Of a stretch of 64,000 nt of DNA, positions 23,800-33,465 are shown piece by piece. The position numbers and the translations under genes are program-made. Origin of the DNA: Sisyra terminalis (lineage: Eukaryota; Arthropoda; Insecta; Neuroptera; Sisyridae). Every line of letters starts with the position of its first letter. Position 1 is the first letter of the stretch. Location of the stretch: positions 52,219,701-52,283,700 of the forward strand of contig OY292275.1 in the NCBI GenBank assembly GCA_958496175.1, read 5' to 3'. The notes under the pieces are model-generated. The model was given only the letters and a program-made list of their open reading frames with translations. It was not told the DNA's origin and ran no database searches.

Positions 23800-24830
23800 C
23801 TCTATTTCTCTAGCATGGTTAAATTCTTCCCTTTAACGTTATCTTGGCAAGGTTCCTGGCAAGGTTCTTAAAATTGAAGTGGTCCATTCTTCGTTTCAAC
23901 AAATAGAATCTCAATTTCCTTTTTCTTCTGTTCTTGGAATCTTCTAATTTCCCTTCTATAACATTTAGTGGGGATCCTTTTTCTTTTAAGAACATGAACC
24001 ATAAAGTTAGCATTTCTTTTCGTCATCATATCCGATGATAGTTCTTTCTTCGTTGACGTTTCTCAAAATTTTTACGGTTGTGACTCGATCTGCCCATTTA
24101 ATTTATATAAATTTGATTGTTTCTTGTACTTTCTTTTTTCGTTTCTTAGGTCTCTGATTTCCGATGGAAGTAACGTTACAATCCACACTTCAAGGTTTAT
24201 AAATTACACAGGTTGCCCCATTAGAAAAAAAAATGACGTCATACGAAGAATTTTGAAATTTGAATCAGTCTGAAGATATGTACGAATTTCTTCTGGATAC
24301 GTTACGTGGCGCATGAGGCCACATGTGTGTTTTATAAACCTTGTCTACATTTAGCATTTTGGCGACACCTTCCAAAATTTAGGCTCTATCGTTCCAATTA
24401 AAAGTCTTTTTTTGCTATTAAGACTATTTTGCACTTTTTAATATCACTAGGTAGTAAATTTTCCATCATTGGCGAGGAAACTTCATAAATACTTAAAATG
24501 AACCAAGTTTACTAGGTGTATATTCTTCGCATCGATGCGAAAAGGCGTTTCTTTTCGATATCGTCACAACTTTTGACTTTTCTGAGTTTAAATTCCTTTC
24601 ATAAGTTTCTCCAACGATAATCAAATGGTCTTGCATTAATTACAGTTATCCTTCCTTTCGAAACAATAGTACCAGATTGTCAGAATATTTGATGACTTTA
24701 TTGATTCATCCACCCTTTGTTAAGCTTCCAAATTTGTTTTAGGGCATCATTTGTTAATCAATTCGCGTAAATGTTTAATAGTATGGAAGATAGAATGCAT
24801 CCTGGATGAACTCACATAAATCGCTTTTGA
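23800..24830 (-). pseudogene. LINE reverse transcriptase, degenerate, minus strand
   Basis: From about 24805 leftwards: GCILSSILLNIYAN (RT domain B), NDALKQIW, KVIKYSDNLVLLFRKEG (domain C; the YADD box reads YSDN), LNSEKSKVVTISKRN, and after a gap WADRVTTVKILRNVNEERTI and VIEGKLEDSKNRRKRKLR near 23900-24080. This is the order of a LINE polymerase and its C-terminal tail (WTDRV…RNEERT…VIEGK-x-E-G-x-R). Frameshifts are frequent and both catalytic acidic positions are compromised. It meets the Jockey fragment tail to tail around 23790. Confidence 0.75.
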
Positions 24831-25355
24831 AATAACTTAGGAAAAAAAATAATTAAATAAAATGAAAAAAAATAATAATTAGACTTTTGTTGATGATAAA
24901 TATTTTAATTTAAATAAAATATGAAAGCAAAATGTAACAGCTACAGAATAAGTGTGTGCTTTTCTAACTGAAATTACATTCAAGTAATTATATTTTTAGC
25001 AATGTTTTATACGTAGGTACTATAATTATAAAGCCTTGTTGAAGAATATAAATGAAAATTTTATAATTATTGTAGATAGTTTTACGTATAAGGATGCAAA
25101 CAGCCAAGCGAAAATGTTATTTCAACCATGCTTGTGCATTTCTTTGAACGGAGCCTTTCATTAGATAGGTGCTTAATTAATTTTGCCATTGCTTGTCTGA
25201 TCCTGAATAGGTTTGAAACAACGCAACAGTGAAATTAAAGAATAACAACGGTTTATAGGAGTTTCAAAACCTTTTCTCTTTCAAAAAAAAAAAACGTAAA
25301 GATAAATCTTAAATAATATTAATTTTCATACCCACTCTACAAACAGTACTTCAAT
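24831..25355. other. Unassigned A+T-rich sequence
   Basis: Nothing recognised. Confidence 0.5.
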
Positions 25356-25363
25356 ATGTATAA

Positions 25364-26337
25364 TAGGGTGATTTTTTTTTAGTCCCATCGTGATATTTTG
25401 TTGGAAATACCAAAAAATAAATTCTCTGAAAGTTTGAGCCCTTAATATTAATTTTAAGTCCTCGAACAAGCCGTGTAAAGATTTCCCATTGAAAATACAC
25501 GAAAACTCTGATTTTTTATTTTTAAAATTCTATATCTCAGCGGCATTTCATGGGATCGCTTTTACTGAAGATGGCTTTTTCTCAGAATTAAACGCTCTAC
25601 AAAAGTGTCCATTGCGACAAAGTCGTAACTCACACCGGTGAGGTAGTACGGGCCACTGAACCTGATTTTTCCATAAAATTCGCGTTTTTTTTGCATTTAT
25701 CTCGTAAATATTAAGAGCTACGGAAAAATTATAAATAAAAAACTTGTAGAAAATTTGATTTCCTACAAAAAAGGTCCTGTAGACTAAATTTTTGCTGATC
25801 ATTGCTTTAAACTTTAAATCAATGATCGGCAAAAATTTCACAGAAAAATCAATTCAAGGCTTAATATCTCGTTTAATATTGATCTTAGCGATTTGATCTA
25901 CTGGACCTTTTTTGTAGGAAATCAAATTCTCTAAAAGTTTTTTATTTATAATTTTTCCGTAGCTCTTAATATTTACGAGATAAATGCAAAAAAAACGCGA
26001 ATTTTATGGAAAAATCAGGTTCAGTGGCCCGAACTACCTCACCGGTGTGAGTTACGACTTTGTCGCAATGGGCACTTTTGTAGAGCGTTTAATTCTGAGA
26101 AAAAACCATCTTCGGTAAAAGCGATCCAATGAAATACCGTTGAGATATAGAAATTTAAAATTAAAAAATCAGAGTTTCCATGTCTTTTCAATGGGAAATC
26201 TTTACACGTCTTGGTCGAGGACTTAAAATTAATATTAAGGGCTCAAACTTTCAGAGAATTTATTTTTTGGTATTTCCAACAAAATATCACGATGGGAAAA
26301 AAAAAGTCAAAAAAAGTTAAAATAAAAAGTCACCCTA
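25364..26337. mobile_element. Long palindromic (fold-back) element, family D copy 1
   Basis: Inverted arms meet near 25812; the termini are TAGGGTGATTTTTT and its inverse AGTCACCCTA. ATGTATAA at 25356-25363 and 26338-26345 is an exact 8-bp target duplication. Each arm carries, in mirror order, TTTGAGCCCTTAATATTAAT, CGCTCTACAAAAGTG, CACACCGGTGAGGTAGT, GTTCAGTGGCC and CTACAAAAAAGGTCC. The left arm lacks about 80 bp present in the right arm and in copy 2. No transposase; open frames inside are antisense shadows of the repeat. An 8-bp duplication suggests hAT-type mobilisation (inference). Confidence 0.9.
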
Positions 26338-26345
26338 ATGTATAA

Positions 26346-27633
26346 TATTAATGAATATTAATGAATATTTTTGTTATTGTTGTTGTTAAGACGCAAGAAT
26401 TATAATCTATGAAAAATAACACATTTAGTTATGATCATAAGCCATAAATTGTTAGTATTATGTGATAATAAAAGTAAAATTAAAACAAATCATTAACTTC
26501 TGTTAAAATTAAGACTGTCGTTGATTTTAAAGCTGGAATTGATGGCTTAAGCTTAAAGATTTGGCAGTAGTTAAAATTTTATAATAATATTTATAGAGGA
26601 GTGAAATTGCATTTTAGAACTGCCACGAACATACGGCAAACTATGGCCAACAATTACAATTATAGCATGCTGTGTTTATTAACATTATAGCACTACAATT
26701 AAAATATCAAAATTATTTGTTCATTTAGCACAGAATGAAGTATACAAATATACATCGTTAAATGAAATCGAATGCACTTTATTTCGTTTTTTTATTTAAA
26801 AAAAATAAATAAATAAATCGAAATATCCATTAAACGGTATCACATAAGCTAATATGTAAATAAAATTGTCTCGTTCTAAACTTTCACAAAAACTTTTGTT
26901 AAATAGGGTGGTAATGTGCGAATGCTTTGTATGGTAAAGTATTGGCAAGACCATTCACTTTTATTATATATTTTGGTTTTAAAGAAAGCGTAATCCGAAG
27001 ACGCGTATGAATAAAAATTCCATTTATTTTAAATAAATAGCCGCGCAACCATTGTATTGTATATTTTTATTATTCTAATTGCATATTTCGATGCATTTGT
27101 TACCATAGAATAATGGTCTTGAAACCTTTATTCAAATACTATAAGGTGCAATAAATTAAGGGAATATCACCCACCGTAAAGCTTTTGACCTATGGAATTC
27201 AAATTTCACATTATAACGAGACAAAGTTTCTCGGTTTGTTTACATTATCGTTTGGATAATTCACAGGGAATGGTAAAGATAATTTTTTGCTGTAAGCTTT
27301 GTGTCTATAAAAGTGCTCATATTTTATTTACATTGGTGCTACCGGAAAAAAAGGTTAACTAAATGATGTCTATGGCGTCTATTGTATGTGAATGTTTTAA
27401 AGAAGTCGAAAAAAGTATAGTTGTTCTTGTAGTGTTTACTATATAAATCATACATTATTTTATTTTCATTTTTCTATTGGTAAAACCTTATTTATTTCGG
27501 TTTATTTCATAATTCGGTGTTTTCTTTGGTAATAAAAAAAATCGACAAAGTAGTTTCTTTTGGAACTTTTTAACAAAACAAAGACCTATTAATGGTGTCT
27601 AGAATAGGTGTAAGACTATTAAATCGTGAATCA
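26346..27633. other. Unassigned A+T-rich sequence
   Basis: A short AAAT repeat occurs at about 26800-26817; otherwise nothing. Confidence 0.5.
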
Positions 27634-27670
27634 TCACATAGCAGTTACGGAGTGATCCAAACTACTTGAT

Positions 27671-27716
27671 GACCACTGATGAAGATTGCTTGGCAATCGA
27701 AGTACGTATCTGGGCA
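27671..27716 (+). ncRNA. Minimal hammerhead-like ribozyme motif
   Basis: CTGATGA (27676-27682), one extra A, perfect 6-bp stem II GATTGC/GCAATC with a TTG loop, GAA (27699-27701), then GTACGTAT, which can pair with itself as a loop-less stem III, and C followed by TGG, which pairs with CCA before the core as a 3-bp stem I. Base 15.1 is G instead of A. Minimal hammerheads of this design, expected to act as dimers, are known from PLEs. Confidence 0.6.
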
Positions 27717-27769
27717 ATACGTCACGAATATTTTTGTTTGAACTTCTGTTCAAATTTTTGTTAGTGGTA

Positions 27770-27890
27770 TGATTTTTATATATTATTATATTAAGTTTAT
27801 ATATTATTATATTAAATTTGTATATTATTATAGTAAATCTGTATATTATTATATTAAATTTGTATATTATTATGTTAAATTGTAATACAT
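27770..27890 (+). repeat. Short tandem repeat, about 24-bp period
   Basis: Roughly five copies of a unit like TATATTATTATATTAAATTTG expanded within family G. The family G copy near position 280/1860 has only one unit at this place. Confidence 0.7.
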
Positions 27891-27925
27891 AAATTGGACT
27901 GCAATATATTTTATATATTGTATAC

Positions 27926-28869
27926 ACACTATTAATGGCGCAAAAAAATATTTGAAGTTTGTATATACCTACTTTACCTAGTTATAGAAAAACTCTGAAC
28001 ATAAATTTTATATTCCATAGGGATTTTCGAAAAAAAAAATAAGCGACAATTTTTTTTCTTCCAGAACTTTTAAACACGAAAAACTGACAAATTATTTCGT
28101 AGTTTTCAATACAAAGTTCAAAATTGTTATGCTAACTTGATGAATGCAAATAAAACCCATAAATTATATATGAGCCTCTTAAGTAAACTTAAGTGTTTTC
28201 AATCTTTATAATATTCCTTTAAGTGTATTTAATATGAAATTCACTAAGCCCAATAATTTTATCTGATTTGGTTTAACTGTCTTATTAATTTGAAAGAATC
28301 ATTAAAAAAATCGATCCTAGAAAATGTTTAATTCGCGTAACCGTCGCTAGTATTATACCTATATTATAAAATAATTATAAGATAATTATAAGAAACTTGA
28401 CCTAAATAGCATAAGAAAAATACCAAGATTTTTTTTCTTTTCTCTAGTTTACTTAAATTGTTTGCTACAACTTCTAATTTTCAATTTCTCCTCTTCTATT
28501 GATTTGTTTCAAATTAAATAAACTAATAACTGCTCCGGAATAAAGGTATTTTTCAATTATACTAAACAATTAAACCTCCAATTAAGTTGAAAAATTATTT
28601 TTTTGTCAAAATGAAATTAATTATTGATAAAATAATTTCTTGTACAAGACACTCGTGAATAAAGATTATTATTAACACAAACGTTTTGGTAAGTCTAATG
28701 TACCGGATGACCCACAACCCTTAATAAGATAAAGTTTGTTGAGGATTTACAAACTAAGATAATTCAAAACTAAAGTCAACTATCAATTTTCTTGTTTGCT
28801 AAAGACTGTCTGAGGATTTATCCGTGAAACAAAATAGATCTCTGATTTAACAATTTTTAAATTTTTTAG
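27926..28869. other. Unassigned A+T-rich sequence
   Basis: Nothing recognised. Confidence 0.5.
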
Positions 28870-29157
28870 TTATACTAGAACAGAAAGTACAGTCCAAATA
28901 TTCTATTTTTTCTACGTGTCGCTGGGTTAAAATATTGACAATACTATAAAATGAACAATGATAAGTATTTTATTTATTTCCGAGTCACAATTAATGAATT
29001 GAATTTTAGACACAACTATCACCAATGAAAACGGAAAGTTGCCATACAATATATACAAAAAACTAACACAACCATCCATAAAACATCATTTCACCCAAGG
29101 AACCAAAAAATGGCAGCTTACAACAGTCTAGTGTACAGAGCAATCAAGTTTCTTCAA
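28870..29157 (+). pseudogene. Penelope-like element RT fragment, partial copy 1
   Basis: Collinear with 30060-30350 (about 85% similar by eye). It contains codons for TITNENGKLPYNIYKKLT, and then frame-shifted AAYNSLVYRA-like sequence, corresponding to the region after the RT catalytic core in PLEs. It ends abruptly at about 29157 and the element starts over at 30060. Partial tandem copies are typical of PLEs. Not functional. Confidence 0.7.
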
Positions 29158-29374
29158 ATTTTATTATAATTGAGAGGTTAATAATAGTTTTTTCTTAAAA
29201 AATTTCAGATTTACTAATATTTATTTCATACAATTTGATCTATAATTTTTTAAAAATATTTCAATAAGATAAGTATTTTATCATTCTTATTAATAAGTGA
29301 ATATATTGTTCTGTGAAATAAGTAAATATCTTATTACAATAAGTAGAATCTTTAGTAGTAAAAAATAATAATAA

Positions 29375-29850
29375 CTAAGTTCTTTGAGCATTTAGCTTTG
29401 GGAAACATACATTTTTATTCAAAATATCAATTGCCAATTGCATTGAAACCAACACTGTTGGCACTAAAGTTTATGATTTTCAGAATTTAATAACACTTTG
29501 CACTTACTTGAATAAAAGAATTGTTACCACGATAAATTGAGCACTATTTTAACTACCACTTGAATCACTTTTTGGATTTTTATCAAACGAAATTAATTAA
29601 TTAAAAGCAAATAAAGTAAGAATATGTTAATCAATGCACTAATACTTTATGACACCACACACGCTTCAATGGAAGAAGCTATTGACCAATGAGAGTGCAA
29701 GATTTGGATATGTTCATTTGTTTTGATTGTCGAAAATTTAAAATCTTTACAAAACCCCGCCAAGCCATTCAATGTACAATGTACCTATCCATGTTAAACT
29801 TACGAGCAATGGGCATTTAGTGCGGAAGGGGTTTTTATTTAATTTTTTTC
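29375..29850 (+). repeat. Dispersed repeat family A, copy 2
   Basis: The most complete copy, starting TAAGTTCTTTGA like the copy at 38160, with ACCAACACTGTTGGCACTAA, TTGAATCACTTTTTGG, the CCAAT block, TGTTCATTTGTTTTGATTGT and TGCGGAAGGGGTTTTTATT. It sits between the two PLE fragments. Confidence 0.75.
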
Positions 29851-30059
29851 ACCATGTAATTTCAATTTAAAAATTTTGAAAAAATTCAAATATTATAATA
29901 ATATTATCTTAAATTTGAAAAAAATATTTTTAGAGCTGTACCAAATTCGCTTCATGGGCAAAAAAATCATTTTCAAAAAAAATTTTTTTTTTTAGACTTC
30001 CTAATACTATCTCAAAAAAAAATTTGGTTTTTTAATTATTCTTTTTTAATTTTTTTTAG

Positions 30060-30960
30060 TTATATAAGAACAGAAAGTACAGTTCAAATATGTTATTTTT
30101 TTAAATGTTGTCGAGCTCAAATATTGACAATACTATATAAAGAACATTGATAAGTATTTTATTTATTTCCGAGTCACAATTAATAAATTGAATTGTAGAC
30201 AAAACGATCAGCAATGAAAATGGAAAGTTGTCATATACTTTATACAGAAAACCAACAACAATGAACACAATTATCCTTAAAACATCATTTCACCCAAGAA
30301 ACCAAAAAATGGCAGCTTACAATAGTCTAGTGTACAGAGATCAGGTTCCCTCTTAGCACCAAAGCTCGTGAAGAAAAATTTAAGATAATTAAACATATAG
30401 CCATTACTAACGGATACAACAGCTCAATCTTAGACAAAATATTATCAAAATTTACTAAAAAATCCATTCTTCCAACTTCACCAAAATAAAATAAAAAATA
30501 TATAAAATCAAACTTCAATAATATATTAAGTTTTATATGTCAGTTAAGTTTAATGTCAACTTCCTAAAGAAAAATAATTTCAATATCGCATTTTCAACAA
30601 ACAACAACATGATGAAAATTCTTAAGCCATTGGAGAAGAATCAAATAACAACGGAAAACAGAACCGGAATATATAAAATTAAATGTGGTTCCTGTGAAAA
30701 ATTCTACATTGGCCAAAATGGTAGATCTTTCAGAAGAAGATATAAGGAACATACACCCAAGAAACCATACTCCAACAACAACTTCAAATTTTACAAAACA
30801 CCTTTATGACGAGAATCATCAATGCTTAAATTTCGAAACGAATTTTAAGCCACTACATATTTACAAGAAAGGATCACATATAAACACCCTAGAAGAATAT
30901 GAAATATACAAAGCACACAAACTAGTCCTAAATAACATCCTTAACGATAAATTATATTAA
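30060..30960 (+). pseudogene. Penelope-like element: RT C-terminus and GIY-YIG endonuclease
   Basis: From about 30196: DKTISNENGKLSYTLYRKPT, SFHPRNQKMAAYNSLVYR, then FPLSTKAREEKFKIIKHIAI with TNGYN, the linker ending near KPLEKN, then NRTGIYKIKCGSCEKFYIGQ followed by NGRSFRRRYKEH. After a frameshift near 30760: SNFTKHLYDENHQCLNFE, KKGSHINTLEEYEIYKAHK and the stop at 30958. GIYKI…FYIGQ-x-GRS…R-x-x-EH is the GIY-YIG nuclease that PLEs carry C-terminal to a telomerase-related RT. The upstream RT palm is absent. Several stops and at least three frameshifts make it dead. A hammerhead-like motif follows about 50 bp downstream, as expected for a PLE terminal repeat. Confidence 0.85.
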
Positions 30961-31004
30961 AAAAACAACCTATATGAAATTTGTTTACACCTGACAAAAT
31001 AATC

Positions 31005-31050
31005 ATTACCTGATGATGTCAGCCAAAAACTGTTGAAACGCGTTGTAATA
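31005..31050 (+). ncRNA. Hammerhead-like motif at PLE 3' end
   Basis: CTGATGA (31010-31016), weak stem II (CAG/CTG), GAAA (31035-31038), then CGCGTTG. A 5-bp stem I is formed by ATTAC (31005-31009) and GTAAT (31045-31049). The loop region differs from the other copies by a CG insertion after GAAAC. Position just after the GIY-YIG frame supports assignment to the PLE. Confidence 0.6.
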
Positions 31051-31059
31051 AAGAAGAAA

Positions 31060-31973
31060 TTGAGACATAGGAAACATATTATTATTCATTAATATATAAT
31101 GAAATCTTAATGAGTTTCAGCTCTGACTTCCAGTCCAAAAACATCAATCAATCAATTTTTGGATTATATTTGATTGCACCAACAATAACAACAGTTAGTA
31201 AATGTAACAACTTCAAACAATCTTTATTTTAAGTTAAATTTGTTATTCTAATAACCGATTTAATTATCCTAACACTAAATTTTTGATTCAGATGATTCCG
31301 TAGTCATACGATGCCAAAAAAGTTTCATTAACAATTTTGCGTAACTAGACAAATAGAGCAGGTGTATTAGGATTTCGAAACGCTTTCTTTTTATCATGGT
31401 TTTTGTTTGGATTTAATTGAAAAAATAAATATTGGTTCAGTTTTGGTTCTTGCAAAAAAAAAACACTTTTTCGATTTTTGGTTCAGTTCACGTTCGAAGT
31501 TAAACGTAGAAGCAATGCAGAAAATGGCTTCGAATGACAATTGTTTGAAAACTAACTAGCTTCATATTTTATTCGTGCAACTGTAATTAGTTTGCTACTT
31601 TGTTCATTTCATAATATTAAAAGTTAGAAATAGTTGTTGGTCTTTTAAAAAACTTTTAAAGTGGTCGGATTCTTTTTGGTGCCACAAAAGTACATATAAA
31701 GTTGTAAACTATAATTATCCTTTGTAACTATAATTACAGTTGCGACTGTAAAATTGTGACTTATTCAAATGAAATGAAACCAAAATGATACTGTTTTTAC
31801 TTTTCAGTTTAGTTTTAGGTTGTTACCATTTAGTTTATTCGAAATACCAACCAACAAAGCTTTGGAAACCAAGATACAAAAGTATACATAAAATAGGTCA
31901 ATAAAAGAAATAAAAATAATATCTTTAAAAATCAAAATAGCCGTCAATATTTTGAATATATAAAACCTATTTT
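31060..31973. other. PLE tail, then unassigned A+T-rich sequence
   Basis: The first 60-70 bp probably belong to the PLE 3' end. The rest is unrecognised. Confidence 0.45.
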
Positions 31974-32200
31974 TACAGACCCATTAGCTTTCTTTCTATT
32001 CATTCGAAAATCGTTGAGAAACTCAACGCATCTCGTCTTAATGATGACTCTAATGGCTTGGAAATCATTCCACAGCATCAATTTAGTTTAAGGGATAGCC
32101 ACAGTACAACAAAAAAATAGAGTTACTAATAAAATAAAAAGGGCCCTGGAAAACAAACAATTTTGTACGTGCATTTTCTTAGATGTTCGACAGACTAACA
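31974..32200 (+). pseudogene. Jockey-clade LINE RT fragment (N-terminal fingers)
   Basis: YRPISFLSIHSKIVEKLNAS begins at 31974, followed by IIPQHQFSLRDSHSTTKK, a stop, and after a frameshift NKIKRALENKQFCTCIFLDV. This is the YRPISLL…EKL…P-x-HQFGFR-x-x-HST…FLDV stretch of non-LTR RTs (domains 0-2 and start of A). Only about 75 residues remain. Confidence 0.8.
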
Positions 32201-32317
32201 TTGGTGAACTAATGACCAACTAATGACCTAAAGGCGAACTAATGACTCAAATTGTGTACATTTAAGTCTTCACAAAGGTGTAGACGAGGAATTGTTGATA
32301 TAATTACATTTAAGGAT

Positions 32318-32766
32318 TAATAAAAATTCTCAGAGAATTAGGACTAGAACTAAGACTTTATTGAGCCTTCCTCAGGCGTTCATAAACAATCGCTTTTTGT
32401 TAACAATAATTCTTGTCATGATTCATTTTTATAGATACGGTACAGTTGATAAAATCAATAATAAAACTTCCAAGATACATAAAATTTCATTAAAAAATAA
32501 AAAAATTCAATAAAAAATTTAAATTTTATGTATCTTGGAAGTTTTACTATTGATTTTTTCAACTGTACCGTATCTATAAAAATGAATCATGACAAGGATT
32601 ATTGTTAACAAAGTTAAAGCTATTGTTTATGAACGCCTGAGGAAGGCTCAATAAAGGGGCCGAAACTTCGCGAGTAAAAATAAAGTTTTAACTACTTATT
32701 TTTGATCTTAGTCCTCGGAGATTTTGTATTGATCTGTTATCACTAAGGATCTGAAATTTTATTATA
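32318..32766. mobile_element. Palindromic hammerhead-bearing element with 12-bp target duplication
   Basis: ACATTTAAGGAT flanks the insertion at 32306-32317 and 32767-32778. Within it, two inverted copies meet near 32498; each contains GTTTATGAACGCCTGAGGAAG. The right arm keeps a full hammerhead-like motif (32631-32672). The left arm lost the 3' half of it between two AATAAAG repeats. An unpaired tail of about 50 bp at the right ends in TTATTATA. No coding capacity. Same architecture as 57949-58350 but different sequence. Confidence 0.8.
32631..32672 (+). ncRNA. Minimal hammerhead-like ribozyme motif
   Basis: CTGAGGA (32637-32643), extra A, stem II GGCTC/GGGCC with one G-U pair and a 7-nt loop, GAAA (32662-32665), CTTC, then GCG pairing with CGC before the core. 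Stem III is weaker than in the copy at 58204 because CG has become CT. Confidence 0.6.
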
Positions 32767-33111
32767 ACATTTAAGGATGTTATTGAGGTACAATCGAAGA
32801 CAAGTTAGAGATGTCTGGTAGCATTTCTTTTGCTTATAAAAATAAACTCAGTCAGTTCGATCACCAAATTTCCATAAGATTACATGTAAAATCGTTGTAC
32901 TTTTAAGTTGCAATAACTTTTAAACGACTTTGTGAACCGCTTTGAAATTTTTACAAATGCTTTAACATTTAATAATTATTATTCTACTAAATTTTTAGTT
33001 GTCTGGTAGCATTTTAACATACCCCCATAACATCCTTAGTTGTTACTGCTATTAAAAGAAGGAACCATAGAAATAATAAAAAAAAGTTAGTTATAAGGAT
33101 TTATAGTTTGA

Positions 33112-33465
33112 GAAACGCCTGGAAAACTAAAAAAAAACTCAGAAATTGAAAAAAAATCGGTAGGTAATTATTAAAACCATACTTCTATTAAATGAGTAAT
33201 TCAGTGATTGTTATGTTAACAGAATATTATATGATAAATGTTAGTTATGCAAATTGATTCACTTTTAATATAAATACATAAATATTTAAAGTCTAAGAAA
33301 CACATGCATAACTAAAATCAAAACTCAGAAAATGAAAAAAATCGGTAGATAATTATCTTCTATTAAATGAGTAATTTAGTGATTGTTGTTTTTACAGAAT
33401 ATTATGTGGTAAATGTTAGTTATGCAAATTGATTCACTTTTAATATAAATACGTATATAGCGCTA
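33112..33465 (+). repeat. Direct tandem duplication, about 186-bp unit
   Basis: Unit 1 starts GAAACGCCTGGAAAACTAAA at about 33112 and unit 2 GAAACACATGCATAACTAAA at about 33298. Both contain TTCTATTAAATGAGTAATT, ACAGAATATTAT and AATTGATTCACTTTTAATAT. No coding. Confidence 0.8.

Larger units (their letters stand above)
27634..27925 (+). mobile_element. PLE-like repeat family G, single copy
   Basis: A hammerhead-like motif (27671-27716) is followed by AATACGTCACGAATATTTTT, GAACTTCTGTTCAA, GGTATGATTTTTATATATTA, a short tandem repeat and a tail AAATTGGACTGCAATAT…GTATACACA. The same order is found, inverted and duplicated, at 1-292 and 1858-1925. Confidence 0.7.

Noticed and set aside
25548..25841. 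97-codon minus-strand frame, with a similar 79-codon frame at 41934-42173
   Set aside because: Both lie inside arms of family D palindromes; the shared residues follow from the repeat, and the mirror arm carries the same sequence inverted. No domain.
27634..27927. 97-codon frame with repeated Ile/Tyr/Lys segments
   Set aside because: Antisense translation of a 24-bp A/T tandem repeat, not a protein.
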